Shown in pieces: positions 1 to 8,241 of a stretch of 35,362 nt of DNA. A program made the position numbers and the translations under genes. The notes below the pieces were generated by a model. The model searched no databases. It worked only from the letters and a program-made list of their open reading frames with translations, and was not told where the DNA came from. Each line of letters begins with the position of its first letter. Position 1 is the first letter of the stretch. The stretch is from SVKR01 sp963605115 (GTDB lineage Bacteria > Bacillota > Clostridia > Oscillospirales > Oscillospiraceae). Location of the stretch: NCBI GenBank assembly GCA_963605115.1, contig CAVCTM010000010.1, positions 1 through 35,362 on the forward strand, in the 5' to 3' direction.

Positions 1-83
1 GCGCCGCCGGGATCGCCAAAACCGTGTGTGCTCTTGTTAACCGATGGTATGTAAACCACAAATCAATCCGGAGGACCAAGAAA

Positions 84-2420
84 ATGAAACTGAAGATGAA
101 ACTGGCGGACTTTGAGCGCGACCTCGTGAGCGGGGAGCTCGCGCGCCGCCGCCCCCAGACGGCGCAGGCGCTCGGCTGGAGCCTGAACGCGCTGCTGGGG
201 CTGCTGCTCTCGGCGGTGCCGCTGCTCGGCACATGCGGACCGTTCGGCGTTGCCGCCGCAGCGATCAGCGCGGGGCGGGTGGGGAGTCTGCTCTGTGCGC
301 TCGGCGCATCCGTGGGCTACCTCGCGTTTTTCGGCTTTGCGCTCGGCATCCGGCAGGTCGCGGCGGTGGCGCTCGTGTTCACGGTTGCCTACGTCTGCCA
401 GGACCTGCGCGTGCAGAAAACGCCGTGGTTTATGCCGCTTATCGCCGCGTTCTGCACGGCGCTGACCGGCGCGCTCGGCTCCTTCACGGCGGTGAAGGGA
501 CAGAGCAGCGTGCTGCCCATCGTCGTCCAGACGCTCTTCGCCGGCGCGGGCGCTTACTTTTTCCGCGAGGCGCTGCGCGCGGAAAAATCCCTGACCGAGA
601 CGGGAGAGCTGCGCCATACCGTGGCGCTCGTGGTGCTGCTCGCCTGTCTCCTGATGGCGCTCGCCGGGGTGCGGATCGGTCCGGCTCTCTCGGTCGGACG
701 GATGCTCGCGCTGGTGTTTGCGCTGCTTTTCGCCTTCCGCTGTGGACCGCTCTGGGGCGCGGCGGCGGGGCTGGCGCTCGGACTTGCGATGGACATTGCC
801 GGTCCCGCCGCGCCCTTTTACGCGATGACTTACGGCTTTTCCGGGCTCATCTCCGGCGTGTTCGCGCGCCACGGACGAGTGCGCTTTCTCGTGGTCTTCG
901 TGCTGAGCGCCGCGGTCTGCGTCGTCTGCTGCACCTTCAACGGCGTGCGGGCGGAGACGCTCTATGAGCTTTTCGTCGCCGGCGCGGTGTTCCTCGCGCT
1001 GCCGCGCGGGGCGCTGACGCTCTTCACCGCGGTCGTCCACCCCGCCGTCAGCGGCAGCGGGGAGCTCGGACTCCGGCGCTATGCCGCAGGGCGCATCCGC
1101 AAGGTGGGGGAGGCGTTTGCCGATCTTTATACGACCGTGGACGGCGCGCTCGCGCCGGAGCGGAACGACGAGGACCTCTCCCGCGTCTTTGACCGCGCGA
1201 GCGAGCTCGTCTGCCGCAAGTGCAAGAACAAATCCGCCTGCTGGAACAGCAATTTTATGGACACCCTCGCCGCGTTCAACGACGTGACGCCCCAGATCCG
1301 CGAGCGCGGCATCATCGTGCGCGACGATCTCCCGGCGCACTTCACGGAGCAGTGCCTCCAGCCGGACGCGCTCGTGAGCGCCATCAACGGCGAGCTGCGC
1401 AGCCAGATGTACCGCCGCCAGTTCCGCGCCCGCCTTGCGGAAAACCGCCGCGCGGCTTACAGCCAGTACGCCGACGTTTCCGAGGTGCTCGCCGCCGTCG
1501 GCGAGGAGCTGGAAAACGCCTGCGGCGCGGACGGGCTTATCCAGCGGCGGCTCGCGCGCTGCCTCGCGAGCTCCGATATCGACGCGGAGGTCAGCGTCTT
1601 CCGCGACCGCGGCGGGCGGCTGCATATCGTGATGGAGAGCCCGAAGCTGCGCGCGCTGCTGCGTGAACCGGGCTGGCTCGACCGCCTCTCCGCCGCGGCG
1701 GGGCTGCGCCTCTGCCGCCCGAACCGCGGGGAGGCGGAATGCGAGGGCCGCGTGCTGCTCATGGAAGCCGAGCCGCTCTCCGTCTCCGTCGGCATCGCCT
1801 CGCTGAAGAAAAAAGGTGAGCCCGTCTCCGGCGACCGCGGGACTTATTTCAAAACGGAGCAGGGCGTGCTCTGCATCCTCCTCTCCGACGGCATGGGAAG
1901 CGGGGAGAGCGCCGCGCGCGAATCCGTCGCCGTCGTGCGCATTCTGGAGCGCTTCCTGCGTGCCGGGGTGGACCCCGCGGTCGCGATGAAGATGCTGAAT
2001 TCCATGATGCTGCTCAAAAACGACGACAGCTGGGGCTTCGCCACGGTGGACCTGATGACCATCGACCTTTTCACCGGCGAGAGCACCTTCTATAAATACG
2101 GCGCGGCGCCGAGCTATGTGCGCAGCGGCAAGACGGTGAAGCGCATCCGCACGGAAACGCTCGCCGCGGGGCTGCGCGTCGGCGACGAGGCGCTGCCGGA
2201 CGTCGTGAAGCTGCGCTTAAAGCCCGGCTGCCTCGCGCTCATCGCGAGCGACGGCGTAATTGCCGAGACGGACGACGCCTGGCTGCGCCAGTACATTGCC
2301 GGCTGCGACGCCGCAGACACCAAAGCCGTCGCGCGCGGCGCGCTTCAGGGCGCACTGAAGCAATACGGCTGCGGCGACGACATGACCGTGCTCGCCATCC
2401 GCGTGGACCAGAGGGAGTGA
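84..2420 (+). CDS. spoIIE: Stage II sporulation protein E (SpoIIE), PP2C-type serine phosphatase
   Basis: Forespore-activating phosphatase: in the known family it dephosphorylates SpoIIAA-P to release sigma-F, and acts at the polar septum. The 778-residue product (B. subtilis SpoIIE is about 827) starts with a short charged segment, followed by many hydrophobic helices to about residue 320. A cysteine-containing linker (CRKCKNKSACW) follows, then a C-terminal PP2C domain. Metal-site motifs are visible: SDGMGSG (Asp at residue 602), ASDG near the end, and GCGDDMT close to the C-terminus. I chose the ATG at 84 because CCGGAGGA lies 8-14 bases upstream; an in-frame start at 24 has no ribosome site. 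The next gene starts 7 bases after the stop, so the two are probably cotranscribed. Recognition is confident; the sporulation role comes from the family. Confidence 0.95.
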   Translation: MKLKMKLADFERDLVSGELARRRPQTAQALGWSLNALLGLLLSAVPLLGTCGPFGVAAAAISAGRVGSLLCALGASVGYLAFFGFALGIRQVAAVALVFTVAYVCQDLRVQKTPWFMPLIAAFCTALTGALGSFTAVKGQSSVLPIVVQTLFAGAGAYFFREALRAEKSLTETGELRHTVALVVLLACLLMALAGVRIGPALSVGRMLALVFALLFAFRCGPLWGAAAGLALGLAMDIAGPAAPFYAMTYGFSGLISGVFARHGRVRFLVVFVLSAAVCVVCCTFNGVRAETLYELFVAGAVFLALPRGALTLFTAVVHPAVSGSGELGLRRYAAGRIRKVGEAFADLYTTVDGALAPERNDEDLSRVFDRASELVCRKCKNKSACWNSNFMDTLAAFNDVTPQIRERGIIVRDDLPAHFTEQCLQPDALVSAINGELRSQMYRRQFRARLAENRRAAYSQYADVSEVLAAVGEELENACGADGLIQRRLARCLASSDIDAEVSVFRDRGGRLHIVMESPKLRALLREPGWLDRLSAAAGLRLCRPNRGEAECEGRVLLMEAEPLSVSVGIASLKKKGEPVSGDRGTYFKTEQGVLCILLSDGMGSGESAARESVAVVRILERFLRAGVDPAVAMKMLNSMMLLKNDDSWGFATVDLMTIDLFTGESTFYKYGAAPSYVRSGKTVKRIRTETLAAGLRVGDEALPDVVKLRLKPGCLALIASDGVIAETDDAWLRQYIAGCDAADTKAVARGALQGALKQYGCGDDMTVLAIRVDQRE

Positions 2421-2427
2421 GCGGCGG

Positions 2428-2847
2428 ATGGCAGCGGGAAAGCTGACGCTTTTGCAGCGTCTTAAGAAAACGAAGATCTATCGCGGAAAGCAGATGAATA
2501 AGCCCCTGCCGAAACGGTTAAACTGGGAACAAATAGAAGCGCTGCCGCGTCAGGAGGGACAGAATGTGGTGAAAGGGACCAGTAAGCGTATCGTTGTTGT
2601 CAAATCGCCGGACCCCAGAGTTTTTGAGCAGGCGATCTTTATCGTGCGGGAGGATTTTCTCCACCGCCGCGGCGCGGAGCCGAAGCGCGTGCTGCGGGAG
2701 GCGCAGGAGGTCGCGGACGAATATGTCCGCGCCGCCGTCGCCGCGCCGCGGAGCTTTTTCAGCCGCATCCCGCCGTTCGTGTTCGCCATCGCCGGCGCGC
2801 TGCTCGTCGCCGGAGCATGGGCTGCACTGCATTTCACAGGCGTATAA
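2428..2847 (+). CDS. Small C-terminally membrane-anchored protein, unknown function
   Basis: I do not recognise a characterised family. The 139-residue product has a basic N-terminal third (LQRLKKTKIYRGKQ), a middle section with a beta-rich stretch (RIVVVKSPD) and an acidic/basic helix, and one hydrophobic C-terminal helix (about residues 116-136), suggesting a tail-anchored cytoplasmic protein. It starts 7 bases after spoIIE, with GGGAG about 12 bases upstream. A second ATG at 2494 (MNKPLPKR) is an alternative start. A strong terminator follows immediately, so the gene closes the spoIIE transcript. A sporulation-linked role would be a guess from position only. Confidence 0.7.
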   Translation: MAAGKLTLLQRLKKTKIYRGKQMNKPLPKRLNWEQIEALPRQEGQNVVKGTSKRIVVVKSPDPRVFEQAIFIVREDFLHRRGAEPKRVLREAQEVADEYVRAAVAAPRSFFSRIPPFVFAIAGALLVAGAWAALHFTGV

Positions 2848-2852
2848 AAGAA

Positions 2853-2880
2853 GGGCGCTCCTGCTTTGGAGCGCCCTTTT
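2853..2880 (+). terminator. Rho-independent terminator after the spoIIE unit
   Basis: A 9-bp perfect stem (GGGCGCTCC / GGAGCGCCC) with a 6-base loop is followed by TTTT. It lies 5 bases after the stop of the small membrane protein and separates the spoIIE unit from ahcY. Confidence 0.9.
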
Positions 2881-2893
2881 CCGCAACTTTTGG

Positions 2894-2922
2894 TTGTATT
2901 TGGCGGGAAAAGATGGTATCAT
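2894..2922 (+). promoter_or_regulatory. Sigma-A type promoter for ahcY-mgtE
   Basis: TTGTAT, a 17-base spacer, then TATCAT. It lies between the upstream terminator and the ahcY start, about 34 bases before the ATG. No riboswitch-like fold is evident in the short leader. Confidence 0.6.
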
Positions 2923-2955
2923 AGAGGTAATGTGTCAGAAAGAGAGGGAGCCGCT

Positions 2956-4194
2956 ATGAGCAACATTACGGACGTCTGCCTTGCGCCGGAGGGCGAGGAA
3001 AAAATACAATGGGTCGCGCGGAATATGCCGCTGCTGCGCGCCATTGCGGAGGATTTCAAGAAAACGCAGCCCTTCAAGGGACTCAAGATCACGCTTTCCG
3101 TGCATCTGGAGGCAAAGACAGCCTATCTCTGCCGCGTGCTCGCCATGGGCGGCGCGGAGATGTATGTCACCGGCTCCAACCCGCTGAGCACGCAGGACGA
3201 CGTTGCCGCCGCGCTCGTGGAGAGCGGGCTGGACGTGAACGCCCACCACGGCTGCTCCCCGGAGCAGTATGAGCAGGACCTGCGCGCCGCGCTTTCCGTG
3301 GGACCGAACATCGTCATCGACGACGGCGGCGACCTTGTGCATCTGCTCCACACGGAGATGACGGAGCTGCTGCCCGGCGTCATCGGCGGCTGCGAGGAGA
3401 CCACGACCGGCATCCACCGCCTGAAGGCGATGTCCCGCGCCGGCGCGCTGCGCTTCCCGATGGTCATGGTCAACGACGCCGACTGCAAGCACCTTTTCGA
3501 TAACCGCTACGGCACGGGTCAGTCCGTGTGGGACGGCATTGACCGCACGACGAACCTCATCGTCGCGGGCAAGTGTGTCGTCGTCGCGGGCTACGGCTGG
3601 TGCGGCAAGGGCGTCGCGATGCGCGCAAAGGGTCTCGGCGCCCGCGTCGTTGTCACGGAGGTGGACCCCGTCCGCGCGATTGAGGCGCACATGGACGGCT
3701 TTGAGGTCAGGACCATGGCGGAAGCCGCGCCGCTCGGCGATATGTTCGTCACCGTCACCGGATGCAGCGGTGTTATCCGCCCGGAGCACGTCCTTCAGAT
3801 GCGCGACGGCGCGATTTTGTCCAACGCCGGTCATTTCGACGTTGAGGTCGACGTCGCGGGTCTGCGCGCGATGGCGGAGAGCAGCTATGAGGCGCGGCAG
3901 AACATTATGGGCTACCGCCTCCCGAACGGCAGGACCGTGTTCGTCATCGCGGAGGGCCGCCTTGTGAACCTCGCGAGCGGAGACGGACACCCGGCGGAGA
4001 TCATGGATATGTCCTTTGCGATCCAGGCGCTCTCCGCGGAGTATCTTGCAAAAAACCGCGGCGCGCTCGCCGCGGACGTCATTCCCGTCCCGGCGGAGAT
4101 CGACCGCGCCGTGGCGTTCAGGAAGCTCGAAACGCTGGGGCTGCATATCGACGCGCTCACGGCGGAGCAGAGAGCTTATCTCGGCATGGAATAA
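2956..4194 (+). CDS. ahcY: Adenosylhomocysteinase (S-adenosylhomocysteine hydrolase)
   Basis: Converts S-adenosylhomocysteine to homocysteine and adenosine with bound NAD, relieving product inhibition of methyltransferases. The 412-residue product has the substrate part with TGSNPLSTQDD and GCEETTTG motifs. It also has the central NAD-binding Rossmann motif VVAGYGWCGKGVA (glycines from about residue 212), the VTVTGC segment and a C-terminal LASGDGHP motif. The length fits the shorter bacterial/archaeal class. The ATG at 2956 follows GAGAGGGAG; the longer open frame upstream overlaps the promoter. It lies 39 bases before mgtE, probably in one transcript. Confidence 0.95.
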   Translation: MSNITDVCLAPEGEEKIQWVARNMPLLRAIAEDFKKTQPFKGLKITLSVHLEAKTAYLCRVLAMGGAEMYVTGSNPLSTQDDVAAALVESGLDVNAHHGCSPEQYEQDLRAALSVGPNIVIDDGGDLVHLLHTEMTELLPGVIGGCEETTTGIHRLKAMSRAGALRFPMVMVNDADCKHLFDNRYGTGQSVWDGIDRTTNLIVAGKCVVVAGYGWCGKGVAMRAKGLGARVVVTEVDPVRAIEAHMDGFEVRTMAEAAPLGDMFVTVTGCSGVIRPEHVLQMRDGAILSNAGHFDVEVDVAGLRAMAESSYEARQNIMGYRLPNGRTVFVIAEGRLVNLASGDGHPAEIMDMSFAIQALSAEYLAKNRGALAADVIPVPAEIDRAVAFRKLETLGLHIDALTAEQRAYLGME

Positions 4195-4233
4195 GCCTTT
4201 CCGAAAATAAACGCGAAGGGAGGCGCCCTCAAA

Positions 4234-5667
4234 ATGGACGAGCGGAACGAGCGCGGCGAGGCGGAGGAGCTTCAGAACTCCACAGACTTTGAAGCGCTGC
4301 ACGACCAGCGTATCGAGGAAATGTCCCGGCTGCTGGAAGAAAAGAAGATGAAGCAGCTCCAGGAAGCGCTGGAGGAAAACGACGAATTTGAAGTCGCCGA
4401 GTTTCTCTCCGAGCTTCCGGAGCAGCAGATGGCGATGGTGTTCCGCATGCTCTCGAAGGAGCAGGGCGCGGCGGTCTTCGCCGAGCTGGACGCCCCGGAG
4501 CAGGAATACATCATCAACTCCATCACGGATACCGAGCTCGGCGGCATTCTGGACGAGCTCTATCTGGACGATACCGTCGACATGATGGAGGAGCTGCCCG
4601 CCAACGTGGTCAAGCGCGTTATGCGCATCGCCACGCCGGAGACGCGCAAGCTCATCAACCAATACCTGAAATACCCCGATAATTCCGCCGGCAGCATTAT
4701 GACGGCGGAGTTCATCGACCTCAAAAAATACATGAGCGTGAAGGAGTCCTTCGCGCGCATCCGGCGCATCGGCGCGGACAAGGAGACGATCTACACCTGC
4801 TTCGTCACGAGCGCGGACCGCAAGCTGGAGGGCATCGTCACGGTCAAGGACCTCATCATGGCGGAGGACGAGGACCAGATCATCGGCGACATCATGGACG
4901 AAAACGTCATCTTCTGCACCACGACGGACGACCAGGAGGACGTTTCCGGCATGTTCAGCGACTATGACCTGCTCGCCATCCCGGTCGTCGACAAGGAAAA
5001 GCGCCTTGTCGGTATCGTCACGGTCGACGATGTTATGGACGTTATGGAGCAGGAGGCAACGGAGGACATGGAGATCATGGCGGCTATCACGCCGTCGGAC
5101 CGCCCGTATATGAAAACGAGCGCCCTTGAGCTCTGGAAAAACCGCATCCCGTGGCTGCTGCTGCTCATGATCTCGGCGACGTTCACGGGCATGATCATCA
5201 CGTCCTTCGAGGACGCCCTCGCCATGCAGGTCGCGCTCACGGCGTTTATCCCCATGCTGATGGACACGGGCGGAAACTCCGGCTCGCAGGCGAGCGTCAC
5301 GATCATCCGCTCGCTCTCGCTCGGCGACGTGGAGTTTTCGGACATTCTTCGCGTGATCTGGAAGGAATTCCGAACGTCCATCCTCTGCGGCGCAACGCTC
5401 GCGGCGGCGAGCTTCGTGAAGATCCTGCTCGTCGACCGGATGCTGATGGGCAACGACGGCATCACCTTCGCCGTGGCATTCGTCGTGTGCCTGACGCTTT
5501 TTATTACCGTCGTCTGCGCCAAGATCGTCGGCTGCACGCTGCCGATGCTGGCGGAAAAGCTGAAGCTGGACCCCGCTGTGATGGCGAGTCCCTTCATCAC
5601 CACGATCGTGGACGCCATTTCGCTTCTGATCTATTTCACGATCGCGAAGGCAATTCTGCACATCTGA
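4234..5667 (+). CDS. mgtE: Magnesium transporter MgtE
   Basis: Mg2+ channel/transporter of the inner membrane. The 477 residues show the family order: an acidic MgtE N domain (about 20-150) with the EFLSELPEQQMAMVFRML helical repeats, two CBS domains (about 150-280, with TVKDLI and TVDDVMDVM ends), a connecting helix, and five membrane helices from about residue 305. The pore-region signature MDTGGNSGSQAS is present. In known MgtE proteins the N and CBS domains sense cytosolic Mg2+. The start follows a strong AAGGGAGG. It is about 20 residues longer at the N-terminus than many homologues. No M-box leader is seen, because the gene follows ahcY directly. Confidence 0.95.
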   Translation: MDERNERGEAEELQNSTDFEALHDQRIEEMSRLLEEKKMKQLQEALEENDEFEVAEFLSELPEQQMAMVFRMLSKEQGAAVFAELDAPEQEYIINSITDTELGGILDELYLDDTVDMMEELPANVVKRVMRIATPETRKLINQYLKYPDNSAGSIMTAEFIDLKKYMSVKESFARIRRIGADKETIYTCFVTSADRKLEGIVTVKDLIMAEDEDQIIGDIMDENVIFCTTTDDQEDVSGMFSDYDLLAIPVVDKEKRLVGIVTVDDVMDVMEQEATEDMEIMAAITPSDRPYMKTSALELWKNRIPWLLLLMISATFTGMIITSFEDALAMQVALTAFIPMLMDTGGNSGSQASVTIIRSLSLGDVEFSDILRVIWKEFRTSILCGATLAAASFVKILLVDRMLMGNDGITFAVAFVVCLTLFITVVCAKIVGCTLPMLAEKLKLDPAVMASPFITTIVDAISLLIYFTIAKAILHI

Positions 5668-5687
5668 CATAGGAGAGAGAAGAGAGA

Positions 5688-5846
5688 ATGAGTATCATCG
5701 GGCTGCTGTCCCGTATGGGCGTGCTGTTCGCCTTCCTCGCGGTCGGGCTGCTCTGCGCCAAGCTCGGCTGGCTCGATGAGCACGGGGGAAAACCGCTGAA
5801 CAAGCTGGTGCTGAATGTTTTTGCCCCCTGCATCGTGCTTGCGGTC
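5688..5846 (+). pseudogene. AEC-family (auxin efflux carrier-like) transporter, 5' fragment cut by inversion
   Basis: A good ribosome site (GAGAGAAGAGAG) precedes this ATG, 20 bases after mgtE. The first 53 codons encode a typical AEC N-terminus: hydrophobic helix 1, then KLGWLDEHGGKPLNKLVLN and the start of helix 2. At CGGTC (5842-5846) the frame runs into the antisense strand of an oleate hydratase. The missing 254 codons are on the minus strand at 13038-13799. Joining them at CGGTC gives 921 bases, 306 residues, the normal family length, with the bridge reading IVLAVVLSTE. The long plus-strand open frame past 5846 is antisense and not a gene. See findings. Confidence 0.85.
5842..5846. repeat. 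Left inversion breakpoint, 5-bp inverted repeat arm (CGGTC)
   Basis: CGGTC here is the inverse of GACCG at 13800-13804. It is the only identity at the two junctions; the flanks beyond it do not match. Both split genes change partner exactly at these 5 bases. Confidence 0.8.
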
Positions 5847-7247
5847 CTTCAGCTTGCGAGGCATGAACTGGCTGGTGATATAGGGCATGACCACGGGGAT
5901 GGCGGTGATGTGGGGCATGATCTCGTCGAGCTTGTCCTCCAGACCGCAGTAATACAGGAACTCCTGCATGATCTCCTCGCCGGAGCACTCGGTCATGGGC
6001 TTTTTCACATAGGTGCCGCAGTTATTGGCGTGCAGACCGTAGAACCACATGAACTGGACGTTTTCCGGCTGGTCGGGAGCGACGGGCTGAAGCGGCACAT
6101 TGTAGTTGAGGAACCACGGCGCGTCCACGAAGGTGGAGCAGCCGCCCTTGCCGGTGAGGTTGCCGGTCTTTTCGGCGAGATAGTCAAAGAACTGCGGATA
6201 GTCACGCACGGTCACAGAGCAGGAAACGAAGCTGCTCTTGTCGGGATCGAACGCAAACTTTTCGGGATGACCATACTCCGGGCACTTTTCCGCCAGCTTT
6301 TCCCACAGAGAGAAGCAGCCCTTGTGAACGGTGTCCCGGTTCATCACGGGAGCTTCGGTCAAGCTGCCCTGCGTGGAGTTCTGGGTCATGGAGCCGTTGG
6401 TGAAGAAAACAAGGTCTTTTTCCGCAATGGGAACGATCTGTTCGCCGCTGCCCTCGCCGATACGCAGCGCCGTCACAGTCTTGTCGCTGCCCTCGATCCG
6501 GATGTCCATATCCGTGACCGTTGCGCCGGAGACGAAGTTCACGCCGTGGTCAGCCAGATACTTTTCCAGCGGACGGATCAGACTGTTGTACTGGTCATAC
6601 TTGGTGCGCAGGATACCGCGCAGACTCTTGATGAGGTGGATCTGGTGCATGAAGCGCACGGCATAGCGGCGCATTTCGATCAGGCTGTGGTAGGGCTGGA
6701 ACGCCAGCATGGAGCTCCAATAGTACCAGAGCTGGCTCCGGAAGAACGCGGGGCTGAACCACTGCTCGATGGTCACATCTTCGAGCTGATCTTCCTCCGT
6801 CAGCATCATTTTGATCATCTGCTCCTGAATTTCGGGCGTGACGCCCATGGTGGACTCATCGTGGGGAACGAAGCCCTGCTCCCACAGGCGGTGCCTGGAG
6901 TCGATCTCCCAGTTCTTGTTGCACTCGCGGGTCTCATCCAGCACGGTGCGCCCCTCCTCATAGAGGGAGGGAATGCTGCCGAACAGGTCCCACAGGCACT
7001 CCATGTACGGCTCCAGCTCGCGCTCGCCGCGGGACACATAGCCGGTCTCCGACGCTCCGGCACAATCCATCGAGCCTCCGAAGACGGGGAGCTGGTCATA
7101 AACGGTGATGTTCTTGCCGGGCATCTGCGCGTCCCGGACCAGGAACGCCGCGGCGGACAAACCCGCGATCCCGCCGCCGACGATGTAAGCCTTCCGTTCC
7201 TCAATGCCCTCCGGCTTGCGGGGGTGGACACGATCATAGTTTCTCAT
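5842..7247 (-). pseudogene. ohyA: Oleate hydratase 1, 5' portion cut by inversion
   Basis: FAD-dependent fatty acid double-bond hydratase (67-kDa myosin-cross-reactive antigen family), which adds water to oleate/linoleate. The N-terminal 468 codons contain the FAD-binding YIVGGGIAGLSAAAF motif, the GERELEPYMECLWD segment, the LAFQPYHS motif, the RTKYDQYNS segment and FFTNGSMTQNS. The start at 7247 has AAGGAGG about 7 bases upstream. At 5842 the frame is cut just after MPRKLKDR. The last 117 codons are at 13805-14156 on the plus strand. Rejoined, the gene is 1758 bases, 585 residues, with no internal stop. Without the join, translation would run on antisense to the AEC fragment. Confidence 0.9.
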
Positions 7248-7309
7248 AATATTTCCTCCTTGTTGTGTGTTTGATTTCATACAGGTGTTGCTTTTTACTT
7301 TCGGCTGTA

Positions 7310-7337
7310 GTATAGTCGGAAGCGGAAATGCTGACAA
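7310..7337 (-). promoter_or_regulatory. Sigma-A promoter of ohyA1
   Basis: On the minus strand: TTGTCA (7337-7332), a 16-base spacer, TATACT (7315-7310), about 63 bases before the ATG. The -35 box overlaps the small palindrome at 7329-7343. Confidence 0.65.
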
Positions 7338-7343
7338 CCAGCA
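7329..7343. promoter_or_regulatory. Candidate TetR operator palindrome
   Basis: TGCTG-ACAAC-CAGCA is a perfect 5-bp palindrome with a 5-base centre. It covers the -35 box of the ohyA1 promoter and lies just upstream of an AT-rich TATATA (7357-7362) that could serve the regulator. The position fits dual repression by the neighbouring TetR protein. This is inference. Confidence 0.4.
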
Positions 7344-7409
7344 GTTTATGAGAAAATATATAAAAACCGACATCTGTATGAAAATTGATGGGTTTTGAGA
7401 GGGACCATT

Positions 7410-7991
7410 ATGGGACAGAAAGCAGAATACCGGAGCGCGATCCGCTCCCGGCGTATGATCCGGGAAGCCTATACCCAGCTTTTGAAGGAAAAAGATCTGT
7501 CCAAGATCACCGTGACGGACATCATCAAGCGCGCCGATCTGAACCGGGCGACCTTTTATGCACACTATCCCGATGTGCGCGGCGTTACGGAGGAAATCGA
7601 AAACGAGATCATTGCAAAGATGCTGGAGGTGCTGGAGGAATTTCGCTACACCAGCTTTTTCCGCAATCCGGCTCCGCTGCTGCTGAAGCTCAGCCGCTAT
7701 CTGGAGGAAGATACGGATTTTTACCGCACGCTGGTGCGCGCCAACGGTTCCGAGATATTCATGGAAAAGCTGAAAAAGGTGTTTACCGACCATATGCTGA
7801 ATGACAGCGATATTCCGGACGATATGCGCCACTCCAAAACGGTCAGCCTGCGGGTGTGCTATTTTGCCGGAGGAATCGTAAATCTCTATAAGCAGTGGTT
7901 CCGCGGTGACTTGGACTGCACGCTCAATGACATTGCGCTGGAGGTCAGCAAGCTGCTGCAGCTGGAAGCGCAGGAGCTGTTCGGGGAATAG
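7410..7991 (+). CDS. TetR/AcrR-family regulator divergent from oleate hydratase
   Basis: One-component repressor, 193 residues. The N-terminal helix-turn-helix is clear (SKITVTDIIKRADLNRATFYAHYPD, about residues 31-55), followed by a helical ligand domain. Divergent placement against ohyA1, with a palindrome over that promoter, suggests it controls hydratase expression in response to fatty acids; that is inference from context. The ATG at 7410 has GAGAGGG 6 bases upstream; a TTG at 7395 is in frame but lacks a site. The frame after the TAG stays open and reads into a gene remnant (7992-8159). Confidence 0.9.
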   Translation: MGQKAEYRSAIRSRRMIREAYTQLLKEKDLSKITVTDIIKRADLNRATFYAHYPDVRGVTEEIENEIIAKMLEVLEEFRYTSFFRNPAPLLLKLSRYLEEDTDFYRTLVRANGSEIFMEKLKKVFTDHMLNDSDIPDDMRHSKTVSLRVCYFAGGIVNLYKQWFRGDLDCTLNDIALEVSKLLQLEAQELFGE

Positions 7992-8159
7992 TTGCCTTCA
8001 GGTTCCCGTGCTTTTAAGCGTGCGGGTTTGAGTCCCTTCGGGCGCTCCCGCCCGCGGGAGGTCGACCTGCTGTATCCGGACGGCGGCGGAGTACGGGACG
8101 ATCTGGTCATCACGCAAGCGGCGCTGCCGAAAATGAGAGAAACATTCGATGTTTACTGA
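7992..8159 (+). pseudogene. 3' remnant of an unidentified gene
   Basis: The stretch is open in the same frame as the TetR gene and ends in a natural-looking stop just before a strong terminator. The readable peptide includes SRPREVDLLYPDGG and ALPKMRETFDVY, which looks like the tail of a real enzyme rather than noise, but I cannot name the family. No start codon or ribosome site is seen. It probably marks a deletion that joined the end of a lost gene to the 3' side of the TetR gene. Confidence 0.4.
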
Positions 8160-8170
8160 AAAAAGCGGAA

Positions 8171-8208
8171 AGCCCGTATCGGTCCGATGGACCGATACGG
8201 GCTTTTTT
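8171..8208 (+). terminator. Strong rho-independent terminator
   Basis: A perfect 15-bp stem (AGCCCGTATCGGTCC and its inverse) with a GAT loop, followed by six T. It ends plus-strand transcription from the TetR gene and the remnant. Confidence 0.9.
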
Positions 8209-8241
8209 GCATTTCCGGAAATACCCGGCAGGCTTTATTTT

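Larger units (their letters stand above)
7276..7383. repeat. Mirrored 14-base repeats in the leaders of ohyA1 and its TetR regulator
   Basis: TTTCATACAGGTGT at 7276-7289 and its near-perfect inverse ACATCTGTATGAAA at 7370-7383 match at 13 of 14 positions. One arm lies in the 5' leader of each divergent gene, about 80 bases apart. They are candidate operator sites; no function is proven. Confidence 0.5.

Noticed and set aside
1..83. End of an upstream gene before spoIIE
   Set aside because: Short open stretches exist in more than one frame, but none shows a recognisable family or clear stop context; too little sequence to support a gene.
4195..4233. Magnesium riboswitch (M-box) before mgtE
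   Set aside because: Only 39 bases separate ahcY from mgtE, too short for the structure, and no such fold is seen upstream of ahcY.
2935..5670. A 911-codon minus-strand open frame
   Set aside because: It is the shadow of ahcY and mgtE, which have all family motifs; such antisense frames are common in G+C-rich DNA and this one has a low-complexity His/Arg/Asp-rich product.
5688..7274. A single 528-codon plus-strand open frame starting at the AEC ribosome site
   Set aside because: Only the first 53 codons are AEC; after CGGTC it is the antisense of the oleate hydratase, as shown by the clear minus-strand FAD protein with its own start and promoter.
7992..8060. A tRNA-like 3' end (GGGTTTGAGTCCC) after the TetR gene
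   Set aside because: No matching acceptor, anticodon or D arm could be paired around it, and the stretch is open in frame with the gene remnant.
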